Origin: CAZKRL01 sp964555295
GTDB taxonomy: Bacteria; Bacteroidota; Bacteroidia; Flavobacteriales_D; Sanyastnellaceae
NCBI GenBank assembly: GCA_964555295.1
Contig: CAZKRL010000006.1
Location: 1 to 64,000, forward strand
Length of the DNA: 64,000 nt
Reading direction: 5' to 3'
In this document: piece by piece, positions 20,801 to 29,468 of the stretch
How positions within the stretch are numbered: the stretch's first letter is position 1
How the letters are laid out: each line of letters begins with the position of its first letter
The notes under the pieces: model-generated
The model's database searches: none
What the model was told of the DNA's origin: nothing
What the model saw: only the letters and a program-made list of their open reading frames with translations
Position numbers and translations under genes: made by a program

Positions 20801-21049
20801 ACTGTGCAGGTAGGAGTATACACTACACCAGTTCCTTTGAATAAGTTATTCAATCTTAAACCTCTCAATACGGAGCTTACAGAGACCAAAAAAATCCGAT
20901 ATACCACCGGACGATATGACACTTTAGAGAGTGCCACTGCGCGACGTGATGAAATCCGAAACATTGGAGTTACAGACGCCTTTGTTACCGCCTATTATAA
21001 CGGCAGAAGAATTACTATTGCGGAGGCACTTGAAAAGTTGAGAAAGTAA
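17882..21049 (+). CDS. C-terminal part of the giant envelope protein: coiled-coil repeats and two SPOR domains
   Basis: This 1055-residue stretch lies in the same frame as the gene before it, six codons after that gene's TGA. The only nearby start is GTG 17882, and the product would lack a signal peptide, so it may not be an independent gene. Two homologous coiled-coil units (each containing YNEQRLATDK or YNERKLSADS and a KSIELMQQVKS-type helix) alternate with Ser/Asn-rich linkers. A Pro-rich stretch precedes the end. Two SPOR-like domains close the protein (YYKVQVGAFRNKIPQ and FFTVQVGVYTTPVPL, each followed by RYTAG/RYTTG). SPOR domains bind denuded peptidoglycan glycans, so this end should contact the cell wall. 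Confidence 0.75.
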   Translation: MTDVTQTDQDNQEKSTSSEKVATGSNNTGIAESTLKVDPADTKGNQVATEITAEPDNVTEAPVVISESAVYVAKANTAKEEAGSLWKEKAEPTPEILLSKPAQIGFSKVIASPQFKSMLYTSQSGKPIQRLKEYESNEQEIQNIDSRMQAANGNLDTLRALDSRKNKLLSAQNKIEIENSEEYSRIVKRNYNEQRLATDKRMENLPAAVRNRAVLNDAMLSKLRKADSLMVEAVILKSEAAWAYNEEEKADLFKMALAKQIQSIEMLRQVELMSQNSKELLAMSDSEIQALTRQMGGADVASSNGNDSANSSTQNAENSLSESVADAADVKKENSKPEVISSNDKALSNAPQTTQDIASVAPMNATEEMANSASHSELSNNEITAKDASSSNVVTQKAESSNTPDENSNPTDSKSTIASENSSGVQATNPVGNATDRNDVNENSAPIFIDPYAENNIASNTSEPRVEMPHTLVIEENIPTAKEQKEMTRPEQAKWMISVLEDPEELPETEVYDTQVMQELIEQQSAERSIKNKEQLIQLNQQILLLEDEMSNTTSKAQLRRLDYQREELYTQRASIEIENAAVIQEMAKHEYNERKLSADSVLNNSVKYNELSASVQEIIREKNRVSDSLLIQSLLFRAQAENAVEPLEKAYFYREGFACQVKSIELMQQVKSLVYAGPTLKSWSDSDIALMQNGKLPAELNTGTAALDKVSVNKNVAPTAAVASADKEVVSNKALEAEKDVVQQTAENTSSIPVKTKTVASEVEVKSFYYKSPDRVTTELSVLNAKGVYGINNPIPVDAPLPKGVYYKVQVGAFRNKIPQNLFDGFAPLHGESVSNGVVRYTAGFYMTLDRAKSAKNQIRDLGYKDAFVVAYKDGIRIPIYEAIKASEGQEAADKFAAANPAAGPAKTSPASGSSANVQVPDLAANNTTTNSAKPEAQNPPPPPPPLVTGYTKDYKDAAPSTEVETIQGVFFTVQVGVYTTPVPLNKLFNLKPLNTELTETKKIRYTTGRYDTLESATARRDEIRNIGVTDAFVTAYYNGRRITIAEALEKLRK

Positions 21050-21073
21050 AATCATTATTTCAAATATTCCAAC

Positions 21074-21100
21074 TTGCGCTCATTCGGCTAACTATATTTG
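21074..21100 (+). promoter_or_regulatory. Promoter of apaG, close to the start codon
   Basis: TTG at 21074-21076, 16 bases, then TATATTTG at 21093-21100 fits the Bacteroidota TTG...TAnnTTTG consensus. The apaG ATG begins at 21105, only four bases after the element, so the message may be leaderless or nearly so. Confidence 0.5.
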
Positions 21101-21104
21101 CTTC

Positions 21105-21500
21105 ATGCAGCAACTGCAGTCTTTAGTTACTTCGGGTATTAAGATTTCCGTGATCAGTCGATACGAGCCGAGTGTTAGCAATCCGGCAACGGAAAGTTAT
21201 GTATTCTCCTATCATATTTTCATAGAAAACGACAATGACTTTGCAGTTCAACTCAAGCGACGCCACTGGTTCATTTTTGACTCTTGTGGAATCGAGAGTG
21301 AAGTTGAAGGACCTGGTGTTATAGGTGAAACTCCTGTCATCAATCCTCATATGGTTTATCAGTACAGTAGCGGGTGCAGCTTGAAAGCACCCTTTGGAAG
21401 TATGCATGGATATTATAGTATGGAATTGAATGACGGAATGAAAACGATTCGTGTTCACGTCCCTAAATTTCTTTTGGAAGTTCCTTACCATCTGAATTAA
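21105..21500 (+). CDS. apaG: ApaG family protein
   Basis: A 131-residue protein of the ApaG/DUF525 immunoglobulin-like fold. The family pattern is clear: TSGIKISVISRYEP, then the paired strands YVFSYHIFIENDNDFAVQLKRRHW, GPGVIGETPVINP and the late FGSMHGYYSMEL. ApaG is linked to diadenosine tetraphosphate and cobalt/magnesium phenotypes in enterobacteria, with no settled biochemical role. The acetyltransferase gene follows after four bases, so the two form an operon. Confidence 0.92.
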   Translation: MQQLQSLVTSGIKISVISRYEPSVSNPATESYVFSYHIFIENDNDFAVQLKRRHWFIFDSCGIESEVEGPGVIGETPVINPHMVYQYSSGCSLKAPFGSMHGYYSMELNDGMKTIRVHVPKFLLEVPYHLN

Positions 21501-21504
21501 GTCA

Positions 21505-22011
21505 ATGCATTTCCATATCAGGCCATTCATAAAGTCAGATGTGGAACCCTTCAGGTGTCTGCGCAATGAAGTTATTACAAGTACTCTATTCATTTATGAG
21601 AATGAAACCTGGAAACCGGAAATGGCAGTCAAATGGCATGAAGACCTTGTAAATGAAAGCCGCCCGGCACTAACCGCTGAGGTGAATGGCAAATTTGTTG
21701 GATGTTGTTATGCAAATTTTTTTCGAACCGTTTCTGCAAGCAGAGGTCTTGCTGAAATAAGCATCTTCATCGATAGAAGTCAAAGAAAACGAGGGATCGC
21801 GAAAGCTCTTATTATTGCTATGGAAAAGTGCCTTTCGAAGGAAGGGTATTTTGGAATGACTGCTGTTATAGATACTGAAAACATGCCGGCGAATGCCCTA
21901 TTCAGCGAACTTGCTTTCAATGAAATAGGAATTCTGGAACGAGCTGCTCACCTTAGAGATTCATGGCGGTCAGCGAGGATATTGCACAAACAAATTGCCC
22001 CATATTCATAG
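21505..22011 (+). CDS. GNAT-family N-acetyltransferase
   Basis: A 168-residue GNAT-fold enzyme expected to move an acetyl group from acetyl-CoA to an amine. The acetyl-CoA loop is visible as the motif A region ISIFIDRSQRKRGIAKALI, where the pyrophosphate-binding turn RKRGIA follows the strand. The C-terminal NALFSELAFNEIGILER fits motif B. It resembles the phosphinothricin/methionine-sulfoximine acetyltransferase branch, but the substrate cannot be read from sequence. It lies four bases after apaG. Confidence 0.85.
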   Translation: MHFHIRPFIKSDVEPFRCLRNEVITSTLFIYENETWKPEMAVKWHEDLVNESRPALTAEVNGKFVGCCYANFFRTVSASRGLAEISIFIDRSQRKRGIAKALIIAMEKCLSKEGYFGMTAVIDTENMPANALFSELAFNEIGILERAAHLRDSWRSARILHKQIAPYS

Positions 22012-22040
22012 AAAGCCCAAGGAACTCTGCACCACTTTTG

Positions 22041-22068
22041 TTGTTATGAAGATATAAGTGTAGTTTTA
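22041..22068 (+). promoter_or_regulatory. Probable promoter of the FG-GAP surface-protein gene
   Basis: TTG at 22041-22043, 17 bases, then TAGTTTTA at 22061-22068, seven of eight matches to the spaced Bacteroidota consensus (the final G is A). The start codon is 23 bases further on. Confidence 0.4.
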
Positions 22069-22090
22069 CTAAAATAATTAACCTGTAAGC

Positions 22091-24946
22091 ATGAGAAAAA
22101 ATTTACGTTTTTTGTTCGCTATGTTATCTCTGCCAAGCTTGGTCGGAGCACAGAGCTTTTCCACCAACACCTCATTATTATCCTCTACTTTCACGAGTGG
22201 AGGTGTAACTGGTGTCACTGACATGAATAACGATGGTCTTGATGACATAGTTATTCTTGATCAAAGTAAAGATCTGCACATCGCCTATCAGCAGCACAAT
22301 GGCGCCTTTACTGTCGAAAATTTCGGGACTGTCAGCAACCAATCACAATGGGGTATGTGTATCGGAGATATCGATAACGATGGCCACAAAGACGTAATGG
22401 TGGGGGGCAGCTACGATGATGTTCATTTCGTCAATATCAACGGACCTGGCGATTACCAGCAAACGGATTATCCATGGGCGTCCATCTTTCTGCAAGGATG
22501 CAACCTTGCCGATATCAACGAAGACGGATATTTAGATGGTTTTGGCTGTCATGACGACGGACATAATGCTCTTTTCATAAACGATGGTAGCGGCTATATG
22601 ACCAACGGTGTTGGTCTTATTGACATGGTATTCTATCCAGAAGTAAGCGGCGGTAACGATAATAGTGGAAACTATGGTTCAGTCTGGACGGATTTCGATC
22701 GCGATGGAGACACTGACCTCTTTATCGCTAAGTGCCGACAATTCATCAATGATCCATATGACGCACGTAGAACCAACATTTTGGTAATCAATAATGGAGA
22801 TGGAACCTATTCTCATACAAATCCTTCAACAGGCATATCGTACGCTCAAGAGCGGGGTCTTGTGAATCTGCAACAATCATGGACAAGCGATTTTGCTGAC
22901 TTGGATAATGATGGAGATTTTGACTGTTTCCTAACTACTCACAGCGGAACTCTTGAAATCCATGCCAATGATGGGAATGGCTTTTTCACCAATGTAACAT
23001 CCGGTTCTGGATTAGAATATTCAGGATTTTTCCTTCAAGGTAAGTTCCATGATTTCGATAATGATGGATACCTTGACCTCATCCATTCTGGTGGAAATCA
23101 CGACTACTATCACAACAATGGCAACATGACTTTCACACTAATAAATAATATGTTTGTGAATAACGATGTGATGCACAGTTTTGGAATTGGAGACTTAAAT
23201 CACGACGGTTGGTTGGATTTATATGCCTCCTATGGCGACGGGTATGTTGATTGGGATACACAACACCCTGATAAGATATTCATGAATGATGGCGGTGAAA
23301 ATCACTTCATTGTATTTGATCTGGAAGGAACCGTTAGCCCTAAAGATGCTGCGGGCGCAATAGTAGAAATCACCGGACCATGGGGAACACAATTAAGAGA
23401 AGTCAGAGACGGTGAGAGCTATGGTATCACCAATACAGCCATGTGTCATTTCGGTTTAGGATCTTCCACTGAAATAACACAGGCAAAAATCTACTGGCCG
23501 ATGGGTTCAATTACAACGATTGATAATCCAGTAGCTGACTCTTGGTATAATGTAGTTGAGAATGGCTGTATTCTGGCCTCACCTCAAATTACAGCTATGG
23601 GCGGAACTGTATTTTGTCCGGGGGGATCTGTCGAACTTACAACGAGTGCCTCAGGATCTTATGAATGGAATACCGGCGAAACATCTCCATCCATCGTAGT
23701 AAATACTCCGGGTTCATACAATGTGAGTATTTCTGACGGCAACGGCTGCAGCGTGATCTCTCAATCCATTACAGTAGCCTATGAGAACCTCGAGCCTGCG
23801 AGTATTTTATACACCGGCAGTTTGCAGATCTGCGAGACTCAGCCCATTACCTTGACCGCAACTGAAGGGGCTTCCTATCTGTGGAATACAGGCGAAACCT
23901 CCCAAGCTATTCAAGTATCAGAATCGGGAACTTACTCGGTTGAAGTAATTGGTATTTGCGGTGCACAAACCTCGGAACCCGTTGATGTCGTTGCAGAAAC
24001 AGCTCCAGCATCACCCGAAGTAACTGACATTAACTTAACCGGTGCCAATGGTGATCAGTTTACGTTTAATGCCACCGGCTCAGGAACAATACTTTGGTAT
24101 GATGCTATTGATGCGACTACCCCCATTGCCACTGGAACATCATTCACCACCAATCCAATCACTTCAAACTCTAACTTCTATGTTTCAAACGCCAACATCG
24201 TGCCGGGTGAAGAAGCAGTCGGAGGCAAAGATGCGTGGACCGAAAATGGAAATGGACAATATCAAACCAACTCAAATTACTACCTGACTTTTGACGTCAA
24301 TGCGGATATGAATCTTGCCTCTGTCGACGTATACGCTCAGGGTACCGCTAGCAGAACAATTGCTGTTATTGATGCTGCAGGAAACACTGTTGCGTCAACT
24401 ACTGTTTCCATTCCAGACGGACTTTCAACTGTTGCTTTGGGCTTTGATGTTCCTGAGGGAACTGGCTATTCTCTTAGATTGGTAGGGAACAATCCCCTTA
24501 TCTGGAGGGACAAAGATTTAACCAATGGCTTTGCATTCCCTTTCAACATTGGAACTTTAGCTACTATCACTGGAACCAATGTTAATGGTGCAGATTTCGA
24601 TAATTACTACTATTACTTCTACAACTGGGTAGTTGAGGCTCCAGATAAGATCTGTGAAAGTCCACGCATTGAAGTAGCTGCATTAGTTGGAATGAATGAA
24701 AGCATTGACAGGAACATAAATATTTATCCAAATCCTGTAAGCGATTACCTAACCATCCAGATTCCATCAGATATCGCAAATGGAAATATCATCGTTAGAG
24801 ATCAATTAGGAAAAATCGTTTTCAGTTCCACGAACCAGAAAGGAACATGGATGAATATCGATTGTCGTCAATTTGCTTCAGGAATCTATATGATTGAAAT
24901 TTTCGATCATAACCTGAGACATACTGAGAAATTTATTGTTAAATAA
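22091..24946 (+). CDS. Secreted FG-GAP/VCBS and ASPIC/UnbV protein with T9SS sorting domain
   Basis: A 951-residue exported protein with signal peptide (ending LVGAQ). Residues ~45-420 hold at least seven FG-GAP/VCBS blades, each with an Asp-rich calcium loop (DMNNDGLDD, DIDNDGHKD, DFDRDGDTD, DLDNDGDFD, DFDNDGYLD, DLNHDGWLD), forming a propeller. An ASPIC/UnbV domain follows (~420-500: AGAIVEITGPWG, SYGITNTAMCHFGLG). Two tandem Ig-like units carry the motif WNTGETS (~510-650). The last 77 residues, from NINIYPNPVSDYL to the EKFIVK end, are a type A T9SS sorting domain. The protein should cross the outer membrane by T9SS and be surface-attached or released; its ligand is unknown. Confidence 0.92.
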   Translation: MRKNLRFLFAMLSLPSLVGAQSFSTNTSLLSSTFTSGGVTGVTDMNNDGLDDIVILDQSKDLHIAYQQHNGAFTVENFGTVSNQSQWGMCIGDIDNDGHKDVMVGGSYDDVHFVNINGPGDYQQTDYPWASIFLQGCNLADINEDGYLDGFGCHDDGHNALFINDGSGYMTNGVGLIDMVFYPEVSGGNDNSGNYGSVWTDFDRDGDTDLFIAKCRQFINDPYDARRTNILVINNGDGTYSHTNPSTGISYAQERGLVNLQQSWTSDFADLDNDGDFDCFLTTHSGTLEIHANDGNGFFTNVTSGSGLEYSGFFLQGKFHDFDNDGYLDLIHSGGNHDYYHNNGNMTFTLINNMFVNNDVMHSFGIGDLNHDGWLDLYASYGDGYVDWDTQHPDKIFMNDGGENHFIVFDLEGTVSPKDAAGAIVEITGPWGTQLREVRDGESYGITNTAMCHFGLGSSTEITQAKIYWPMGSITTIDNPVADSWYNVVENGCILASPQITAMGGTVFCPGGSVELTTSASGSYEWNTGETSPSIVVNTPGSYNVSISDGNGCSVISQSITVAYENLEPASILYTGSLQICETQPITLTATEGASYLWNTGETSQAIQVSESGTYSVEVIGICGAQTSEPVDVVAETAPASPEVTDINLTGANGDQFTFNATGSGTILWYDAIDATTPIATGTSFTTNPITSNSNFYVSNANIVPGEEAVGGKDAWTENGNGQYQTNSNYYLTFDVNADMNLASVDVYAQGTASRTIAVIDAAGNTVASTTVSIPDGLSTVALGFDVPEGTGYSLRLVGNNPLIWRDKDLTNGFAFPFNIGTLATITGTNVNGADFDNYYYYFYNWVVEAPDKICESPRIEVAALVGMNESIDRNINIYPNPVSDYLTIQIPSDIANGNIIVRDQLGKIVFSSTNQKGTWMNIDCRQFASGIYMIEIFDHNLRHTEKFIVK

Positions 24947-24964
24947 ACCGGAAAGTTTTCCAGC

Positions 24965-24990
24965 AAAAAGGCGGCATTTGCCGCCTTTTT
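24965..24990 (+). terminator. Intrinsic terminator after the FG-GAP gene
   Basis: A perfect six-base-pair stem GGCGGC/GCCGCC (24970-24975 with 24980-24985), with an A-T pair inside the loop, is flanked by a run of A before and a run of T after. It begins 18 bases after the stop and, because of its A/T flanks, could act in both directions. Confidence 0.88.
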
Positions 24991-25049
24991 GATTTTATGT
25001 TATTCTATAATATGCCGAATAATTCAAAATATGGAGTTCAATTCGTTGA

Positions 25050-25424
25050 ATGCCATTGAAAGATTTTAGCATCATTGAAGTCATTTTGATTTCACCAAAG
25101 CTCACACCCGATGAGATCAAGATCTATCAACATTGTAAGGTTATTTCCTATTATCAAGATAGCACGCACTCACATTTTATTATTCAAGGCGCCTTACTAC
25201 CAAAAATTCTCACCAAAGAAGCAGTTATATTTTCTCACAGTCCAGCAAACCTAAACTGGTGTATGAATCGCATGCAAAATCAAAAGACTTATCATCAAAG
25301 CAAATCAATCGTAGAAGAAATAGAAGAGCTTATCGACTTTATGGAAATACCTCTTGAACAGACAGAATTACTTCTTGAGAAAATCAAATTTCACAGGAAA
25401 AACCTTATATCCTCGGGCTCTTAA
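25050..25424 (+). CDS. Hypothetical protein, unrecognised
   Basis: A 124-residue reading frame with balanced composition (PLKDFSIIEVILISPKL, then an amphipathic C-terminal helix SIVEEIEELIDFMEIP). I do not recognise the family. It has no signal peptide or membrane segment. Its 3' end overlaps the convergent TraB/GumN gene by 57 bases, which is unusual but possible. Because it starts after a terminator and no promoter is obvious, I keep it as probable rather than certain. Confidence 0.5.
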   Translation: MPLKDFSIIEVILISPKLTPDEIKIYQHCKVISYYQDSTHSHFIIQGALLPKILTKEAVIFSHSPANLNWCMNRMQNQKTYHQSKSIVEEIEELIDFMEIPLEQTELLLEKIKFHRKNLISSGS

Positions 25425-26279
25425 GAGAGCGATCATCCCATCATCACCAGGTAAATGCATTGCACCGACAGCACAAAACACAGCATTTTCTCTCATTAAA
25501 GGTTCTAAACGATTCGCAAATCTCACGTTTCGCCGTGGGACTATTTGTGTCACAAGTTGCTCATTCAAATCCATTTTGGCATTGAGAGTCATAAAGGCAT
25601 CTATACATTGATGCAAGTAAGTCTGAATCATCTCTGCATCAGTTAATCCCATCAAAATGTCTGACCAATGACCATTTGAGGCCATAGCCACAAATTCATA
25701 AAGCATTTCCGCTTGATAATAAACTGAAATACCGCTAACGACCTCTAATTGTTCTGATGTTGTCTCCAAGCCCACAACCCGCTTACCTCGTTGCATAGCC
25801 AGATCCATGAGGTACACATCCATTATCTCATTCACCCTACTTACATCATCTGGTAACTCCATCAATAATACCATCAGAAAAAAGGGTTGAATACGCATTA
25901 AAATAGGTGCCATATCAGGTCCCAATCTATCGGCCAGATACTTCTCAATTACATCAACTTTATCTGGTTGCAATACCTTATCAATAGTTGTATCAGCACG
26001 CAATGACTGCAACAAAGTCATCATATCTGAAGAACCAGAGTTAAAATCCGTTTCACCCGCTACGATACCAGCTGATTCGAATGCCTTTCGCCAATTTTCA
26101 TCAAATGCCCTCAAACGATCATCGTCTATATGCATGGTACCAAACAAATAGCTCGTATGAAGCAAGCCATTGCCCGAAACACTCCAGAGCAAACTGCATG
26201 AGTCATCAGCCGTCACCGATTGTGACTGCACAAAAAAGGAGGCCAGCGAAAAAATAATTGAAACGCCGAGTCTAATCAT
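25368..26279 (-). CDS. TraB/GumN family protein
   Basis: A 303-residue protein with signal peptide (residues 1-20, ending FVQSQ). It shows the TraB/GumN pattern: an early SYLFGTMHIDD and AGIVAGETDF, the central GKRVVGLETTSEQLEVV, and a terminal FCAVGAMHLPGDDGMIALLRARGYKV. The family is thought to be metallo-hydrolase-like, with conserved Glu and His (here in GTMH, GLET and GAMH) as likely ligands. It is the last gene of the rho operon, and its start overlaps the preceding stop by eight bases. The substrate is unknown. Confidence 0.88.
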   Translation of the reverse strand: MIRLGVSIIFSLASFFVQSQSVTADDSCSLLWSVSGNGLLHTSYLFGTMHIDDDRLRAFDENWRKAFESAGIVAGETDFNSGSSDMMTLLQSLRADTTIDKVLQPDKVDVIEKYLADRLGPDMAPILMRIQPFFLMVLLMELPDDVSRVNEIMDVYLMDLAMQRGKRVVGLETTSEQLEVVSGISVYYQAEMLYEFVAMASNGHWSDILMGLTDAEMIQTYLHQCIDAFMTLNAKMDLNEQLVTQIVPRRNVRFANRLEPLMRENAVFCAVGAMHLPGDDGMIALLRARGYKVFPVKFDFLKK

Positions 26280-28152
26280 ATTTAGCGTACTTCGAGTTCA
26301 TGCTCTTGTACTCTGGTATTAATTTCTTCAAAGATTGAATTACCAGGTCATTATCCTGTGTTTCACAATGACCAAGCAACTGATGAATTATAGAAACCAC
26401 TTGTTCAGAATCCAATTCTCTCACAGAAGCTCTCAATATTTTCGAATGATGTGTAGGCAGGGAATTTTCCTTCGAACTTAAAACCTCTTCATACAATTTC
26501 TCACCAGGCCGCAAACCTGTATATTGTATCTCAATATCCCTTCCGGGAACCAGACCTGAAAGAAGTACCATACGCTTTGCCAAATCGGATATACGAACAC
26601 TATCCCCCATATCAAAGGCAAATATTTCCGAACCCTTACCCATTGCCGATGCTTCTAAAACAAGATTAGCTGCTTCAGGAATCGTCATAAAAAATCGTGT
26701 AATATCAGGATGAGTGACAGTAACCGGACCCCCGTCTAAAATTTGTCGCTTGAATGTCGGTATAACAGAACCATTGGAACCCAAAACATTTCCAAATCTT
26801 GTCGTAATAAATTTACATTCGGATTTGCGCGATAAATTTTGCACATAAATTTCCGCAGCACGCTTCGAAGCCCCCATTACATTGGCGGGATTAACTGCCT
26901 TATCTGTGCTCACAAGAACAAAAACCTTTACGCCAAAGGCACTTGCAAGATCCGCCATGACTTTTGTTCCGAAGACATTTGTATGTACGGCCTCACATGG
27001 GTTATCTTCCATTAGAGGCACATGTTTATATGCAGCTGCATGAAAAATGATATCAGGCCGTGCGTGCTCCATCAATCGCTGCATTCTTTGTGCATCACAG
27101 ACATCGCCCATTACCAATTCAAACAAATTCTTATCGTATAGCTGTTCCAGTTCATTTCCAATTTCGAATAAGGGTGTCTCTGCCTGATCAAGTATGTATA
27201 CCTTTTTTACTTGCATCCGAGTAATCTGACGCACCAGCTCTGAGCCAATGCTGCCGGCACCTCCCGTAACTAATGCCACGGAGTTCTTCAATTGCTCTGT
27301 CAACTCAGGACTTTTTATCTGAATGGTCTCCCGGTTGAGAAGCTCCTCAATTCTTACACTACGCAACTGCGGTAAAGTGAGCTCTCCTCCAATCCATTGA
27401 CGCGACGGAGGAACGTGGGTTACTCTGACTTCTGAATCTAAACAAGTGGCTGCAATTTGCGCCTTCCTGGTCCCCGAAAGCTGATTAATCGCAATGATTA
27501 CCTCACTGATATCGTTTCCGGTTAAATATTCATGAAGTGAAGCGCTTGCGATTATTTCCACGCCCTCCAGTATTTTACCCACTTTTCCCGGATCATCATC
27601 TACAAACGCGACCACCTTACGATTGGATGAAAAATCACGATCGATCGTACGCTTGGTGATCATACCAGCGTGGCCAGCCCCAAATACAACAACCCTTTTT
27701 TTATCGACCTTGGTACGCTGTAATTCTGTAAAAAGAAGTTTGACGGAAATTCGACCTACCAGCATCACAAATAAGGTCAGTAAATATTCTAAAATCACTA
27801 TCGAGTGCGGAATCAAAAATTGATCCTTCGTCCAATAGAAGTATCCAAGACTAATAAATTCAAGCAATACGGTTCCGGAGGTAACCACCAAGAAAATCCG
27901 AAGTGCATCCTGAGAACTCGTATAACGGATCATTCCGGAATACGTCTTCCCCATCAAGAAACTCCCTAATCGAACAAGGCAGAAAAAGGGAAATGCCAAC
28001 TTCACAAGCTCCCATACCTCCGTAGGTAAACGAAATTCAAATCGCACCAAAAAGGCAAGCATGAAAGCGCAGGACGTCGTTGCGCAATCAATTGCAAGTA
28101 CCAGCCACCGGGGCGAATTGGATTGAGTAAATAAAAGATTCAAACGCTTCAA
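26272..28152 (-). CDS. Membrane nucleotide-sugar 4,6-dehydratase (WbpM/CapD/PglF type)
   Basis: A 626-residue inner-membrane enzyme of the large short-chain dehydrogenase group that makes 4-keto-6-deoxy nucleotide sugars for surface polysaccharide. Residues ~10-140 carry four hydrophobic helices. A first Rossmann module has VFGAGHAG at 157-164. The catalytic domain has VTGGAGSIGSE at 295-305, the Asp-Lys pair in STDKAVNP at 416-423 and MGASKRAAE at ~427-435. Length and order match WbpM and PglF. It starts five bases after the porT stop and overlaps the TraB/GumN start, so it belongs to the same operon. The flippase at 6233 could serve the same polysaccharide, but this is inference. Confidence 0.9.
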   Translation of the reverse strand: MKRLNLLFTQSNSPRWLVLAIDCATTSCAFMLAFLVRFEFRLPTEVWELVKLAFPFFCLVRLGSFLMGKTYSGMIRYTSSQDALRIFLVVTSGTVLLEFISLGYFYWTKDQFLIPHSIVILEYLLTLFVMLVGRISVKLLFTELQRTKVDKKRVVVFGAGHAGMITKRTIDRDFSSNRKVVAFVDDDPGKVGKILEGVEIIASASLHEYLTGNDISEVIIAINQLSGTRKAQIAATCLDSEVRVTHVPPSRQWIGGELTLPQLRSVRIEELLNRETIQIKSPELTEQLKNSVALVTGGAGSIGSELVRQITRMQVKKVYILDQAETPLFEIGNELEQLYDKNLFELVMGDVCDAQRMQRLMEHARPDIIFHAAAYKHVPLMEDNPCEAVHTNVFGTKVMADLASAFGVKVFVLVSTDKAVNPANVMGASKRAAEIYVQNLSRKSECKFITTRFGNVLGSNGSVIPTFKRQILDGGPVTVTHPDITRFFMTIPEAANLVLEASAMGKGSEIFAFDMGDSVRISDLAKRMVLLSGLVPGRDIEIQYTGLRPGEKLYEEVLSSKENSLPTHHSKILRASVRELDSEQVVSIIHQLLGHCETQDNDLVIQSLKKLIPEYKSMNSKYAKYD

Positions 28153-28157
28153 AAATT

Positions 28158-28913
28158 CTAACCTTCAAAACTAACGGAAAACACAAACGCACGTGTGCGG
28201 AGTTTTGAAATAGGAGAAGTGAATTGATTGTTTTCCTGAATCAATAAATTCTTCATACCAAAACATGTTTTCATTTCTACTCCTAATTTGAAGTATGGCA
28301 AAAAGAAATCTAAACCTCCACCAGCATCCAATGTGTAATTCGTCTTTTCTAATTTGACTACTATTTTACCGGCAACGTTTTCATCCACATCTTTTTGAGA
28401 TTGCATATCCACATCAAGACTGCCTCCAAATAATGCATAAGCCGCAAAATTCCCAGCGCGGTTCGTCCTAAATTTTAACAATAGCGGAAACTGCAACCAT
28501 ACTGACTCTGTGCGTTTCAAATATGTTTTTATATCGTTGTTGGGCTGTCGAAATGTATAGCTCAAACCTCGATCCTGAAAGGAAAGTCCGGGCAAAAATC
28601 TTATATTGATGTTCTTTACAGGATTTACTGATGCCATCAACGCAAGATTAAATCCGGCTTGCGGAACATTATCAACGGATAACAAGGAATCCTTATAATT
28701 GAAACTCGGATTGAAGTCCATAAAAAATGAAGAACTGTTTGCGGAGAGCAAAAAGCCGAAATGCAGATATCTGTTATCGAAGCTCTGCAAATTTTCACGG
28801 ACCTTGCTCTGAGCCCTACAAGAGATATTGGCCCCCAAAAGCGAATATGAAATAAGCGCGCAAAAAATTGCACCGCGCCGAATTATGTATAAATAACTAC
28901 CGCGTTTTTCCAC
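28158..28913 (-). CDS. porT: PorT-like outer-membrane beta-barrel of the type IX secretion system
   Basis: From GTG 28913 the protein has 251 residues, with a signal sequence (hydrophobic core AIFCALISYSLLGANIS, cleaved near CRAQ) and barrel strands such as LHFGFLLSANSSSFFM, GFNLALMASVNPVKNINIR and FLPGLSFQDRGLSYTF. These follow the pattern of PorT, an eight-stranded outer-membrane barrel needed for T9SS assembly. An ATG at 28961 would add 16 residues and overlap the DUF4199 gene more deeply, so I prefer the GTG, which overlaps its stop by 17 bases. It stands between DUF4199 and the sugar dehydratase in the rho operon. Confidence 0.72.
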   Translation of the reverse strand: MEKRGSYLYIIRRGAIFCALISYSLLGANISCRAQSKVRENLQSFDNRYLHFGFLLSANSSSFFMDFNPSFNYKDSLLSVDNVPQAGFNLALMASVNPVKNINIRFLPGLSFQDRGLSYTFRQPNNDIKTYLKRTESVWLQFPLLLKFRTNRAGNFAAYALFGGSLDVDMQSQKDVDENVAGKIVVKLEKTNYTLDAGGGLDFFLPYFKLGVEMKTCFGMKNLLIQENNQFTSPISKLRTRAFVFSVSFEG

Positions 28914-29466
28914 CTCGCATAAAGTTCCTCCAAATAACGACACCAAGTATGGAATATGCAAGACTTACAAGCAGCAACGCAAATACAGAACCAATGATCC
29001 TGGAATGCACTGTTACATTGCTCTCTAATTGCAGCCTGAAATCCGCCATCAGTTCTGAGTCTGATTTTGCCGCCAATTCTTCATGCTGCTGAATGAACTC
29101 AGCTTTTGCCGCCTGGTCATGTAACATGCCTTCGAAGGCAGATAAAGACGAATTCTTAATGGCCGTGATATCATCACTCAAAACCCCGTAATACAAGAGC
29201 ATGGCCATTGCAGAAGCCAATACGAAAGTGAGGCAATACTTAAGGGTTCGCTTAAAATCTTCCAGAAAACTGACTGCCTGAGCACTCGCATTATGCTGGC
29301 GATGATGCGCTAACAAAGACACAAAAACAAGAACCAAAATGATGAGAATATTGGAGAGAACTCCAAGATTCATACCCGCATGCACATCCAAATACTCCCT
29401 TGAGGTCAACCGAAGTATCAGCCACAACGCAGCTGAAATCACCGGGAACCAAGCAAAAAATCTCAT
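28897..29466 (-). CDS. DUF4199-type membrane protein
   Basis: A 189-residue inner-membrane protein with hydrophobic helices near residues 5-20, 35-53, 75-95 and 155-180. A central DFKRTLKYCLTF helix is followed by a charged coiled stretch (HDQAAKAEFIQQHEELAAKS). This layout matches DUF4199, a Bacteroidota family of unknown role. It starts two bases after the rho stop and overlaps porT. Confidence 0.78.
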   Translation of the reverse strand: MRFFAWFPVISAALWLILRLTSREYLDVHAGMNLGVLSNILIILVLVFVSLLAHHRQHNASAQAVSFLEDFKRTLKYCLTFVLASAMAMLLYYGVLSDDITAIKNSSLSAFEGMLHDQAAKAEFIQQHEELAAKSDSELMADFRLQLESNVTVHSRIIGSVFALLLVSLAYSILGVVIWRNFMRGGKTR

Positions 29467-29468
29467 AA

